Shown in pieces: positions 43,642-52,289 of a stretch of 64,000 bases of DNA. Positions within the stretch are counted from its first letter, which is position 1. Each line of letters starts with the position of its first letter. Below the pieces are notes generated by a model. That model was not told the DNA's origin and searched no databases. It saw nothing but the letters and a program-made list of their open reading frames with translations. Source of the stretch: Saccharopolyspora flava (GTDB taxonomy: Bacteria > Actinomycetota > Actinomycetes > Mycobacteriales > Pseudonocardiaceae). The translations under genes and the position numbers were made by a program. The DNA is taken from positions 62,001-126,000 of the forward strand of contig NZ_FOZX01000010.1 in the NCBI RefSeq assembly GCF_900116135.1. Direction: 5' to 3'.

Positions 43642-44415
43642 ATGGGTGCTGACCTGGTCGGAAAGGTCGTCCTGCTCACCGGGGCGACCGGCGATATCGG
43701 GGTTGCGTACACCATGGCGCTTACCGGGCAGGGGGCGAACGTGGTGGCCACCGACCTGGACGGTTTCTCCGAAACGGGTCGGGAGATCGCGGACAAGGCG
43801 ACGGCGCAAGGTCCGGGTCAAGCGGTCTTCGCCGGTTGCGACATCACCTCGGACGAAGATCTGCAGCGCGTGGTGGACCTGGGCGGTGATCGGTTCGGCG
43901 GCCTGGATTGCCTGGTCAACAACGCGGCGATCTACCGGACGTTGGGACCGAAGAGGACGCTCACGGAGCTGACCAGCGACGAGTGGGACCTCGTGCTTCG
44001 CGTCAACGTGCGCGGCTGCTGGCAGTCGATCCGCGCCGTCGTCCCCGCCATGCGGGAGCGGGGTGGCGGGCGGATCGTCAACATCGCCTCCGTCGTGTCC
44101 CGGACCGGGGCGGCCGGTTTCGCGCATTACGTGGCGTCCAAGGCGGCGGTCGAGGGCTTGACCAGGGCCGCGGCGCGCGAGCTGGGGCCGGAGAGCATCG
44201 CGGTGAACGCGGTCTCGCCCGGCTTGGTCGACGACGCGGCTTCTCGCGACATCAACGATGTGAACTACTTGGAACGCATGAAGACCACGCGGTCCGTGCC
44301 GCGTTCCATGGAACCCGAGGACCTGGTCGGTGCGGTGGTGTGGTTGTGCGGCGACGGCAGCGGTTTCGTGACCGGGCAGACGATCGTGGTGGACGGCGGA
44401 GGGGTGTTCGTGTGA
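43642..44415 (+). CDS. SDR family oxidoreductase in the furan/aromatic-acid cluster
   Basis: 257 aa. SDR motifs are complete: VVLLTGATGDIGVAYTMALT, CDITSDEDLQ, NNAAIY, IVNIASVVSRTGAAGFAHY with Ser, and YVASKAAVEGLTRAA. ATG 43642 has GGAGAGGGG 9 nt upstream. Its TGA overlaps the ATG of the UbiX gene, so the pair is co-translated. In this context it may interconvert an alcohol and aldehyde such as hydroxymethyl- or furfuryl-type substrates; that is inference. It marks the left end of the catabolic cluster. Confidence 0.9.
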   Translation: MGADLVGKVVLLTGATGDIGVAYTMALTGQGANVVATDLDGFSETGREIADKATAQGPGQAVFAGCDITSDEDLQRVVDLGGDRFGGLDCLVNNAAIYRTLGPKRTLTELTSDEWDLVLRVNVRGCWQSIRAVVPAMRERGGGRIVNIASVVSRTGAAGFAHYVASKAAVEGLTRAAARELGPESIAVNAVSPGLVDDAASRDINDVNYLERMKTTRSVPRSMEPEDLVGAVVWLCGDGSGFVTGQTIVVDGGGVFV

Positions 44416-45035
44416 TGCGTCCCGACGAGTTCTCACCTCGCATCGTCGTCGGCATCACCGGCGCGTCCGGTGTGATCTACGGGATCCGCGCGCTGGAGCT
44501 GCTCGCACAGTTGGGAGTGGAAACGCACCTGGTGCTCACCCGCGCCGCCCGGGCGACCTTGGCGCAGGAGACGTCCTGGACGGCCGCAGACGCGCGGGAG
44601 CGGGCGTCGGTGACGCACTCGGAGCACGACCTGGGAGCCGCGATCGCGAGCGGGTCGTTCCCGGCCGACGGAATGCTGGTCGCGCCGTGCAGCGTCAAGA
44701 CGTTGTCGGCGATCGCCAACAGCTTCGACGACAACCTGCTGGTGCGCGCCGCCGATGTGACGTTGAAGGAGCGCAGGCCCCTGGTGCTGATGGTGCGCGA
44801 GACACCGCTGCACCCCGGGCACATCCGGTTGATGGCGCACGCTTCCGAGGCGGGAGCGGTGCTGATGCCGCCCGTGCCGGCGTTCTACACCCAGCCGTCG
44901 TCGATCGACGAGATGGTCACCCACACCGTCGCTCGTGCGCTGGACGCCCTGTCGTTGCCGCACCCGCACGCGTCCCGGTGGTCCGGAGAGCGGAGCGCGC
45001 CGTCGGCTACCGATCGGCGGTCCGTTCGCGCATGA
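44415..45035 (+). CDS. UbiX-type flavin prenyltransferase (HmfG-like)
   Basis: 206 aa flavoprotein. Family motifs: IVVGITGASGVIYGIRALEL, the SD/E-x-DLGAAIASGSF segment, MLVAPCSVKTLSAIANSFDD, ERRPLVLMVRETPLHPGHIR and MLMPPVPAFYTQPSSIDEMV. UbiX prenylates FMN to make the prFMN cofactor that UbiD decarboxylases need; the matching UbiD is at 56401 in the same cluster. The C-terminal 20 residues are an unstructured extension. It overlaps the SDR stop (TGATG) and is followed 7 bp later by LysR. Confidence 0.93.
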   Translation: MRPDEFSPRIVVGITGASGVIYGIRALELLAQLGVETHLVLTRAARATLAQETSWTAADARERASVTHSEHDLGAAIASGSFPADGMLVAPCSVKTLSAIANSFDDNLLVRAADVTLKERRPLVLMVRETPLHPGHIRLMAHASEAGAVLMPPVPAFYTQPSSIDEMVTHTVARALDALSLPHPHASRWSGERSAPSATDRRSVRA

Positions 45036-45042
45036 TGTCGGC

Positions 45043-45933
45043 ATGGAGCTCCACCAACTGCGCTACGTGCTCGCGGTCGCGCGCGCCGGGAGCTTCAGCC
45101 GAGCGGCCGAAGATCTCTTCCTCGCCCAGCCGTCGTTGTCGGTGCAGATCCGCAAGCTCGAGAAGGAGCTCGGCATCGCCCTCTTCGACCGGCTGGGCCG
45201 CAGGGTCGTGCTCACCGCGGCAGGAGAGGAGTTCGTCGCCCACGTCCAGCAGGCCTTGGCGCACCTCGACCGTGCGCGGGCGGGCGCCGCCGCGGTGCGC
45301 AGCCTGCAAGGCGGTCGGGTGTCGATCGGCGTGCTGCCGAGCGTCGGCGCCGGGCTGCTTCCGGGAGTGCTCGCGGACTTCCGGCGCGAGTGCCCGGAGG
45401 TCGAAGTCCGGCTCACCGAGCACAACGTCTCCGCCGAGTTCGAGCGGATGATGGAGGACGGACGATTGGACCTCGCGGTGATCCGGGCCCCTTGGGCGCG
45501 GCCCGGACTCGTCGGCCGGTCGATCGTGCGCGAACCGATCGTCGCTCTGGTCCCGCCGGAGCACCCGTTGGCCGACCGGAATGAAATGGCGCTGGCCGAG
45601 TTGAAGTCCGAGAAGTTCGTCGCCATGCAACGGGACTACGGGCTGCGGGAGTTGCTGGAGCAGATCTGCAACCGAGCCGGGTTCGAGCCGACGGTGACGG
45701 TGGAGACCACCCAGCTGTCGGTGCTGCAGGGCATGGTGGCCAGCGGTCTGGGTGTCTCGTTGCTGCCGGAACTCGCCAGCGCGGGCTATCCCGTCACGAT
45801 CCCGATCGATGACGAGGGCGCAGCCCGGGAACTGGGCATCGTCCACCGCGCCAGGACCCCGCTGTCACCGCCTGCCGCTCTGTTCCTGGAACTGCTCGCG
45901 GACGCGGCTGCCGAGCGGCCCGCGCGGCGTTAG
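45043..45933 (+). CDS. LysR family transcriptional regulator
   Basis: 296 aa. The N-terminal helix-turn-helix begins MELHQLRYVLAVARAGSFSR and continues AAEDLFLAQPSLSVQIRKLE; the C-terminal effector domain has GVLPSVGAGLLPGVLADFRR and GLGVSLLPELASAGYPV. ATG 45043 is chosen as the canonical LysR start. LysR regulators commonly govern aromatic and furan acid degradation (a LysR protein accompanies known hmf clusters). It lies downstream of, not divergent from, SDR-UbiX, and is convergent with the PadR gene (4-bp overlap of stops). Confidence 0.93.
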   Translation: MELHQLRYVLAVARAGSFSRAAEDLFLAQPSLSVQIRKLEKELGIALFDRLGRRVVLTAAGEEFVAHVQQALAHLDRARAGAAAVRSLQGGRVSIGVLPSVGAGLLPGVLADFRRECPEVEVRLTEHNVSAEFERMMEDGRLDLAVIRAPWARPGLVGRSIVREPIVALVPPEHPLADRNEMALAELKSEKFVAMQRDYGLRELLEQICNRAGFEPTVTVETTQLSVLQGMVASGLGVSLLPELASAGYPVTIPIDDEGAARELGIVHRARTPLSPPAALFLELLADAAAERPARR

Positions 45934-46481
45934 TCCTCGAACTCGCCTCGTTCCGCGCGTTCGGCGAGCGAGGTCCAGAACCGCAGGGCCGCGTGCTCCA
46001 TCTCCAGGCCGAGTCCGAGCGTGACCATGCGTCGTGAGATGGCCGACTCGTGGCCGAAGCGCTCCTGCATCTGCTCGTACTCGGCGATGCGGGCCTGGTG
46101 CTGCTTGATCTGGTCTTGCGCGAGCCGCTCGATGTCGTCGGGCTCGGCGAGCTCGTTGAAGAACAGCTTGATCTCGGCGATGTCGCGCAGCTCGAAGTGC
46201 TGGTCGGTGGGCTCGGCCAGCCACGAGCGGAGGGCCGAGAGGCCGGCGTCGGTGATCGTGTAGGTGCGGCGGCGTCGGCCGTCGTCCTCCTCCTCGACGT
46301 CGAGCAGGCCGAGCTGCTCGAGCCGCTTGGGCTCCGAGTAGAGCTGGGCGTGCGGGAAGTGCCAGAAGTAGCCCACAGAGTGGCTGATGGCCCTTTTGAG
46401 GTCGTACGAGGTCGAGGGCCCGCGCATGGCGATCATCCCCAGCACGACGTACGAGGTCGTGGAAAGCCGAACCGTTGACAC
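45930..46481 (-). CDS. PadR family transcriptional regulator
   Basis: 183 aa from GTG 46481. The winged helix is in SYVVLGMIAMRGPSTSYDLK, WHFPHAQLYSEPKRLEQLGL and DGRRRRTYTITDAGLSALRS; the C-terminal PadR/Vir-like dimerisation domain follows with a coiled coil (QDQIKQHQARIAEYEQMQER). PadR-type repressors respond to phenolic and other aromatic acids. Divergent from the CoA-ligase operon with a palindromic operator between, so it likely represses that operon and itself. A GTG start is used because the upstream in-frame extension covers the operator. Confidence 0.9.
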   Translation of the reverse strand: MSTVRLSTTSYVVLGMIAMRGPSTSYDLKRAISHSVGYFWHFPHAQLYSEPKRLEQLGLLDVEEEDDGRRRRTYTITDAGLSALRSWLAEPTDQHFELRDIAEIKLFFNELAEPDDIERLAQDQIKQHQARIAEYEQMQERFGHESAISRRMVTLGLGLEMEHAALRFWTSLAERAERGEFED

Positions 46482-46509
46482 GCTCCGAACCCTACCGTAC
46501 GTTTCCAAC

Positions 46510-46538
46510 CATCTGTTTCGGACGATGTGAAACGGATG
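46510..46538. promoter_or_regulatory. Candidate PadR operator
   Basis: CATCTGTTTC (46510-46519) and GAAACGGATG (46529-46538) form an inverted repeat with 9 of 10 matching positions and a 9-bp spacer, between the divergent PadR and CoA-ligase genes. A half-site-like GATCTGCTTC follows at 46538-46547. Confidence 0.6.
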
Positions 46539-46587
46539 ATCTGCTTCGGACTTATTTCGCACCGGTGATGTTGCGAGAGGACAAGGA

Positions 46588-48156
46588 ATGGATCTCGGGA
46601 CAGTGCTGAGCTGGACCGCCGAGCGGTACCCCGCCAGACGTGCGGTCGGCGGCGAGCGCTCGATGACCTACGCGCAGTGGGACGCCCGCACCAATCAGCT
46701 GGCTCGGGCCTTGGCCGAGCTCGGTGTCGGGCACGGCGACAGGGTCGTGTTCCTGCTCGCCGGTGGCGAACCGATGGCCTCGCTGCACCTGGCCGCGCAG
46801 AAGCTCGGGGCGGTCTCGGTTCCGCTGTCGTTCCGCTTCGGTGCGGACGAGCTCGCCTACTGCTTATCCGATGCGGCACCGGCGTTGCTGGTCACCGATC
46901 AGTCGACGGTCGAGACGGCGAGCGAGGCGCTGCGGCTCATCGAGCCGGTGCCGCACGCGTACGTCGGTGAAGGCGCCCCTCCTGGTGTCACAGCGCTGCT
47001 GAACCTCGCCGCGGACCAGACCGAGGGCGCGATCGACGTGCGGGTCCGCGACTCCGACACGAGCGTCATGCTCTACACCTCCGGCACCACCGGGAAGCCG
47101 AAGGGCGTTCCGCGCACGCACCGGGCGGAGTTCCACGCCGCCGTCGCGCACCTGCACCAGAGCCGGTCGGCTCCCTTCGAGACGACCCTCGGCGTGATGC
47201 CCATGTTCCACACGATGGGCCTGCGCACGCTGCTGTCCACCGTGGTCAGCGCGGGAACGTGGGTGCCGCAGGTCCGGTTCGACGCCGAGGAATCCCTGGA
47301 GCTGATCACCCGCGAACGCGTCTCCGCGCTGTACCTGGTGCCCACGATCTACTGGAGCCTGCTGGGCACGGGACGGCTGGGGGAGACCGGCGTCCGCAAG
47401 CTCGCCTACGCCGGCGCCGCGATGACCCCCGCGCTGGCGGAGTCGCTCGTCGACGCGCTCGAACCCGAGGTGTTCGTCAACCACTTCGGCAGCACCGAGA
47501 TCTACACCTTCACCATCGGGCCGGACGTCGCGGCCAAACCGGGATGCGCCGGGCGTCCCGGCGTGTTCACGCGGGTTCGCCTGGTCGATCTGCACCCGCA
47601 GGCCACACCGGACGCGCTGGTCGGTGCCGGCGAGCAGGGCCAGATCGCGATCTCCCTGGAGTCGCCGGAAGCCTTCGCCGGGTACTGGAACCGGCCCGAC
47701 GCCGACGCCAAGTCCATCCGCGGCGGCTGGTACTTCCCGGGCGATCTCGCCGTCGCGGACGAGGACGGCGACCTGTGGGTGTCCGGACGCGTCGACGACA
47801 TGATCAATTCGGGCGGGGAGAACATCTACCCCGACGAGATCGAGGACGCGCTGATCCGCTGCCCGGAGGTCGCCGACGTGGTGGTCGTCGGGATGCCGGA
47901 CGACCGCTGGGGGCAGGCCGTCACCGCGTTCTTCGTCCCCGCAGCGGGACTGACCCCGCAGGACGCCGCCGCCGCGCTGAGCGCCTACATCCGTTCCGGC
48001 TCCGGGCTGCCGCCGCTCAAGCGGCCCAAGAGGGTCGTCGCGGTCGCCGAGGTCCCCAAGTCGGCGGTGGGCAAGATCCTCCGCCGCGACCTCGCCGGTG
48101 GGCGGTTCCAACCGCTGGCGGAGCTGTCCGCCGCTTCGATCGGATCGCGAAAGTGA
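46588..48156 (+). CDS. Acyl-CoA ligase, candidate 2-furoyl-CoA synthetase (HmfD-like)
   Basis: 522-aa AMP-forming ligase. P-loop-like motif VMLYTSGTTGKPKGVPRTH (about 160-178), FGSTEIYTFTIG, GWYFPGDLAVADEDGDLWV with the ribose Asp, GRVDDMINSGGENIYPDEIE hinge, and catalytic Lys in PKSAVGKILRRDL. It would activate an organic acid to its CoA thioester with ATP. It is the first gene of the plus-strand operon and precedes a molybdenum hydroxylase by a 4-bp overlap, the same gene order logic as furoyl-CoA synthetase with furoyl-CoA dehydrogenase. The acid identity (2-furoate versus a benzoate) is inferred from the cluster only. Confidence 0.9.
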   Translation: MDLGTVLSWTAERYPARRAVGGERSMTYAQWDARTNQLARALAELGVGHGDRVVFLLAGGEPMASLHLAAQKLGAVSVPLSFRFGADELAYCLSDAAPALLVTDQSTVETASEALRLIEPVPHAYVGEGAPPGVTALLNLAADQTEGAIDVRVRDSDTSVMLYTSGTTGKPKGVPRTHRAEFHAAVAHLHQSRSAPFETTLGVMPMFHTMGLRTLLSTVVSAGTWVPQVRFDAEESLELITRERVSALYLVPTIYWSLLGTGRLGETGVRKLAYAGAAMTPALAESLVDALEPEVFVNHFGSTEIYTFTIGPDVAAKPGCAGRPGVFTRVRLVDLHPQATPDALVGAGEQGQIAISLESPEAFAGYWNRPDADAKSIRGGWYFPGDLAVADEDGDLWVSGRVDDMINSGGENIYPDEIEDALIRCPEVADVVVVGMPDDRWGQAVTAFFVPAAGLTPQDAAAALSAYIRSGSGLPPLKRPKRVVAVAEVPKSAVGKILRRDLAGGRFQPLAELSAASIGSRK

Positions 48157-50609
48157 GCACGTCGATGACGCCTGCGCGCACCACAGCACGCATCGAGGAC
48201 CCGGCCCTGCTGACCGGGCGCGGCCGGTTCCTCGACGACCTCGACCCGCTGCCCGGCACGTTGACCGCGGCGATCGTGCGCAGCCCGCACCCGCACGCCC
48301 GCATCCGCAGCGTCGACCTCACCCGAGCCCGGTCGCACCCGGGCGTGGCGGCGGTGATCGGACCCGACGAGGTCCTCGAAGCGCTGAACCCGTTCCCGCT
48401 GTCGCTGAAAACGCCCATGCGGTACTACCCGACGGCGACCGATCGGGCGCGCTTCGTCGGTGAACCCGTGGCGGTCGTGGTCGCGGCCGACCGCTACGCC
48501 GCCGAGGACGCCGCCGAGCTGGTCGCCGTGGACTACGAGCCGCTGCCGCCGGTGGTCGACGTCGAGGCCGCGATGCGCCCCGAGGCGCCGCGGCTCCACG
48601 ACGAGGCCGATGGCAACGTCGCCACCGACCGCACGTTCCACTTCGGTCCTGTGGACGAGCTCTTCGCCGCGGCCGATCACGTCGTCCGCGGCGAGTACCG
48701 GTTCCCGCGCTATTCATCGACACCCATGGAGTGCTACTCGGTGATCGCCGAGTGGCAGGACGAAGTGGACGGTCCGGCGATCACCGCTTGGGCGAACTTC
48801 CACGGCCCGTTCTCCATGGTTCCGGTGATCGCGGGAGCGCTGGGCGTGCCGACCTCACGGGTGCGGCTGATGATCCCGGCCGACAACGGCGGTAGCTTCG
48901 GCATCAAGGCCGGGATCTACCCCTACGTGGTGCTGATGGCGCTGGCCAGCAAGCACGCCGGACGGCCCGTGCGCTGGACCGAGGACCGCAGCGAGCACCT
49001 GCTCGCCAGCTCAGCGGGGTCGGACCGGGCGATGCGCTTCGAAGCCGCAGTCACCGCGGAGGGCGAGGTCCGGGCGTTGCGGGCGGATCTCGTCGACAAC
49101 GTCGGCGCCTACTTGCGCCCGCCGGAACCGAGCACGCTCTACCGGTGCTTCGGCAACCTCACCGGGGCCTACGACGTCGAAGCCGTGCAGATCCGCTCCC
49201 GCGCGGTGGTGACCAACAAGACGCCGACGGGGCTCAACCGCGGTTTCGGCGGCCAGCAGCTCTACTTCGGGCTGGAGCGGCTGATGGACAAGATCGCCGC
49301 GACCTGCGGGATCGACGCCGCCGAGATCCGCCGGCGCAACCTGGTGCAGGCCGATGCGTTCCCGTACCGGACGGCGACCGGCGGCATCTACGACTCGGGT
49401 GACTACCCGCGGGCCTTGGACATGGCGTTGAAGAACGCCGACTACTCGGCTCTTCGGCAGCGCCAGCGGGAGGCGCGGGAGCGCGGTGAGCACTTCGGCA
49501 TCGGGCTGGCCACCATCGTCGATCCGTCGGCGACCAACATCGGGTACGTGGGACTGGCCACCCCGGCCGACGAGCGCCCACCGGGGCGCGGCAAGTCGGG
49601 TTCCACCGAGCACGTGCGGGTCAGCGTCGACGTCAACGGTGTCGTCTCGGTACTGCTGGGCACCGTCCCGCAAGGCCAGGGGCACGCCACGGTCGCGCAG
49701 CAGGTCGTGGCCGACAGGCTCGGACTGCCCCTGGAGAAGGTCCGGCCGGTGGTGGAGATGGACACGGCCACCACTCCCTGGACGATCAGCTCCGGCAGCT
49801 ACTCGTCGAGGTTCGCGCCGCTGCTGACCAGCGCGCTGGTCGAGGCGTGCGACCGGCTCGCCCGCACGATGCGGACAGCGGCCGGCTCCATGCTGGGGCT
49901 GGACCCCGAAGAGCTCGAATTCGCCGAAGGCCGGATCCGGCACCGCGAAGACCACGCGAAGTCGGTGGATTTCCGGCACGCCGCCGGTGTGGTGCACTGG
50001 GACCCCGGCTCGCTGCCGGACGGCACCTCAGCCCGGCTGTACGAGGAAGCCGCCTTCACACCACCGCAGGCCAAAGCGGCCAGCCGGGACGACCAGATCA
50101 ACTCCAGCCTGTGCTACGGCTTCGTCGCCGAGCTCGTGGTCTGCCGGATCGACCCGCAGACCTGCGAACTCACCCTGGAACTGGTGTCCACAGTGCACGA
50201 CGCGGGCACCATCCTGAACCCGGTGCTGCTGGAGGGACAGGTCCACGGCGCGCTGGCGCACGCCATCGGCGGCGCGATGTACGAGGAGATGCGCTACGCC
50301 GACAACGGCCAGCCCACCTCCGCGACGTTCATGGACTACTTGTGCCCGACCACCGCGGAAGTCGGTTACGAGCTGCGCAGCGACCACCTGGAAACGCCCT
50401 CGCCGCTGACCCGGCTCGGCGCCAAGGGCTGCGGCGAAGGCAGCTGCATGAGCCTGCCGGTGGCCATCGCCAACGCGGTCGCCGACGCGCTCGCGCCGTC
50501 CGGCGCCGACATCACCACGTTGCCGATCCACGGCGACGTGATCCACCGCCTGCTCACCGCGGCGACAACGGATACCGCGGTGCTCGAAGGAACAGAAGGG
50601 GAGAACTGA
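48153..50609 (+). CDS. Molybdenum hydroxylase large subunit, candidate furoyl-CoA dehydrogenase (HmfA-like)
   Basis: 818 aa, xanthine oxidase/CO dehydrogenase large-subunit family. N-terminal domain: RIEDPALLTGRGRFLDDLDP and RFVGEPVAVVVAADRYAAED. Molybdopterin region: NRGFGGQQLYFGLERLMDKI, GTVPQGQGHATVAQQVVAD (Q-GQGH), and the active-site loop GAKGCGEGSCMSLPVA with the catalytic Glu at 762. GTG 48153 overlaps the ligase stop by 4 nt; ATG 48165 is possible. In hmf pathways this subunit adds water-derived oxygen to C5 of furoyl-CoA; here substrate is inferred from neighbours. The FAD and Fe-S subunits are at 51402 and 52286; no XdhC/CoxD-type maturation protein is in the window. Confidence 0.92.
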   Translation: MSTSMTPARTTARIEDPALLTGRGRFLDDLDPLPGTLTAAIVRSPHPHARIRSVDLTRARSHPGVAAVIGPDEVLEALNPFPLSLKTPMRYYPTATDRARFVGEPVAVVVAADRYAAEDAAELVAVDYEPLPPVVDVEAAMRPEAPRLHDEADGNVATDRTFHFGPVDELFAAADHVVRGEYRFPRYSSTPMECYSVIAEWQDEVDGPAITAWANFHGPFSMVPVIAGALGVPTSRVRLMIPADNGGSFGIKAGIYPYVVLMALASKHAGRPVRWTEDRSEHLLASSAGSDRAMRFEAAVTAEGEVRALRADLVDNVGAYLRPPEPSTLYRCFGNLTGAYDVEAVQIRSRAVVTNKTPTGLNRGFGGQQLYFGLERLMDKIAATCGIDAAEIRRRNLVQADAFPYRTATGGIYDSGDYPRALDMALKNADYSALRQRQREARERGEHFGIGLATIVDPSATNIGYVGLATPADERPPGRGKSGSTEHVRVSVDVNGVVSVLLGTVPQGQGHATVAQQVVADRLGLPLEKVRPVVEMDTATTPWTISSGSYSSRFAPLLTSALVEACDRLARTMRTAAGSMLGLDPEELEFAEGRIRHREDHAKSVDFRHAAGVVHWDPGSLPDGTSARLYEEAAFTPPQAKAASRDDQINSSLCYGFVAELVVCRIDPQTCELTLELVSTVHDAGTILNPVLLEGQVHGALAHAIGGAMYEEMRYADNGQPTSATFMDYLCPTTAEVGYELRSDHLETPSPLTRLGAKGCGEGSCMSLPVAIANAVADALAPSGADITTLPIHGDVIHRLLTAATTDTAVLEGTEGEN

Positions 50610-50613
50610 CGAC

Positions 50614-51393
50614 ATGGCCCTCACCGGAGGCGAGATCAAGCTGACCCGCGGCCACGACGGCCGGGTCGCGTACCTGACGCTGGACCACGGCAAGTACAAC
50701 ATCATCACCTGGGAGACCCGGCAGGTCATGGCCGACCGGTTCGCCGAGATCGACGCCGACGACGACATCCAGGTCGTGGTCATCCGAGGCGAAGGCGAGC
50801 ACTTCTCCTCGGGCGGCGACATCGCCGGTTTCATGGAGGTCGACCCGATCGACTTCACCGACCTCGGCCACAACGTGACCGCACCTTCTCGCAGCTCCAA
50901 GGTCGTCATCACCGCCGTTGACGGCTACTGCTTCGGCGTCGGGTTCGAACTCGCGCTGTCCTCGGACATCCGCGTGGCGACCGAGCGCAGCCAGTTCGCG
51001 CTGCCCGAGATGAACCTCGGAATGATCCCGGGATCCGGCGGAACGCAACGCCTCGCTCGGCTGATCGGGCTCTCGCGCGCCAAGTACCACGTGCTGACCG
51101 CGTCCCGGATCAACGCCGCCGACGCCAAGGACTGGGGACTGGTCGCCGACCTGGCGGCCGACCGAGCGGAGCTCGACGAGAAGGTCGAGCAGCTGGTGAC
51201 CAAGCTGATCGGGTTCTCCCCGCTGGCCGCGCGCACCGCCAAGGAGGTTCTCGACCGCGGCGTCGACGCCCCGCTGTACAGCGGCATCGAGCTGGAGCGC
51301 AAGGCCTACGCGATGCTGCGCTCCAGCAAGGACTTCGCCGAAGGCGTGGCCGCGTTCACCGAGAAGCGCGCCCCGAAGTTCCAGGGGCGGTGA
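50614..51393 (+). CDS. Enoyl-CoA hydratase/isomerase family enzyme (HmfE-like candidate)
   Basis: 259-aa crotonase. Motifs: HFSSGGDIAGF (oxyanion hole), DGYCFGVGFELALSSDIRVA and FALPEMNLGMIPGSGGTQRL carrying the two positions of the family's catalytic glutamates. In the hmf pathway a member of this family hydrolyses 2-oxoglutaryl-CoA (HmfE) after ring opening, and this gene lies inside the molybdenum-hydroxylase operon between the large and FAD subunits. Such an insertion between subunits argues for a dedicated step in the same pathway. A normal hydratase for an aliphatic branch is the alternative. Confidence 0.9.
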   Translation: MALTGGEIKLTRGHDGRVAYLTLDHGKYNIITWETRQVMADRFAEIDADDDIQVVVIRGEGEHFSSGGDIAGFMEVDPIDFTDLGHNVTAPSRSSKVVITAVDGYCFGVGFELALSSDIRVATERSQFALPEMNLGMIPGSGGTQRLARLIGLSRAKYHVLTASRINAADAKDWGLVADLAADRAELDEKVEQLVTKLIGFSPLAARTAKEVLDRGVDAPLYSGIELERKAYAMLRSSKDFAEGVAAFTEKRAPKFQGR

Positions 51394-51401
51394 GGACCTA
51401 G

Positions 51402-52289
51402 ATGAAGGCCGCACCTTTCGCGTACGCGCGCCCCGCGGCGTTGTCCGACGCCGTCGCCGAACTCGTCGACGCCGACGGAGGCGGCAAGGTCATCGCCGGC
51501 GGGCAATCCCTGGTGCCGGTGCTGGCCATGCGGCTGGCGCGGCCGACCACCCTGGTGGACATCAACGCGGTCACCGGGCTCGACGCGCTGCGGACGGTGG
51601 GCGACCGGCTGGAGGTCGGCGCCACCGTTCGGCAGCGTCGCGTGGAGCACGCGCCCGAGTCCGCTCAGGTGCCGTTGTTGCGGCTCGCGCTGCCCTGGGT
51701 CGGGCACCGCGAACTGCGCAGCCGCGGCACGGTGTGCGGGAGCCTGGCGCACGCCGATCCGGCTGCCGAGCTCCCGGCGGTCGCCTGCTGCCTGGACGCG
51801 GAGCTGACGCTGACGGGTCCCGAAGGCGAACGCCCCGTTCGAGCCCGCGAGTTCTTCGACGGGGCGATGACGACCGCACTGCGACCGGAGGACGTCCTGT
51901 CGGCGATCTCCTTCCCCGTGGCCGGGCCGCGCGAGGGCTTCGGATTCGCGGAGATCGCGCGCAGGCACGGCGACTTCGCGCTGGCCGGAGTGGCAGCGCA
52001 CGTCCGCGTCGATGACGACGGTGGCGTGTCCGCCGCGACGATGACGGCCTTCGGCGTCTCCGACCGGCCCGTCACCCGCGACTTGACCAGCCTGGTCCGC
52101 ACGACCGGTGGAGACCAAGCCGAACTGGCCGGTGCGCTCGACGAGGTGGTGCGCGAGGTCGTCGACACCGACGGCGACGTGCACGCGTCGAACGGCTACC
52201 GGCGGCGCCTCCTGCGCGCGCTGGCGGCCCGGGAATTGGCCAAGGCGCACCGCCGTGCGGTGCGCGGCACAGCTGAGGTGGAATCATGA
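51402..52289 (+). CDS. Molybdenum hydroxylase FAD-binding subunit (CoxM/HmfB-like)
   Basis: 295 aa, PCMH-type FAD-binding fold. The loops IAGGQSLVPVLAMRLARP and SRGTVCGSLAHADPAAELPA bind FAD pyrophosphate and isoalloxazine in this family; the C-terminal CO dehydrogenase flavoprotein domain follows (EVVDTDGDVHASNGYRRRLL). It passes electrons from the Fe-S subunit to an acceptor. It overlaps the Fe-S subunit by 4 nt (ATGA) and follows the crotonase by 8 bp. Confidence 0.92.
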   Translation: MKAAPFAYARPAALSDAVAELVDADGGGKVIAGGQSLVPVLAMRLARPTTLVDINAVTGLDALRTVGDRLEVGATVRQRRVEHAPESAQVPLLRLALPWVGHRELRSRGTVCGSLAHADPAAELPAVACCLDAELTLTGPEGERPVRAREFFDGAMTTALRPEDVLSAISFPVAGPREGFGFAEIARRHGDFALAGVAAHVRVDDDGGVSAATMTAFGVSDRPVTRDLTSLVRTTGGDQAELAGALDEVVREVVDTDGDVHASNGYRRRLLRALAARELAKAHRRAVRGTAEVES

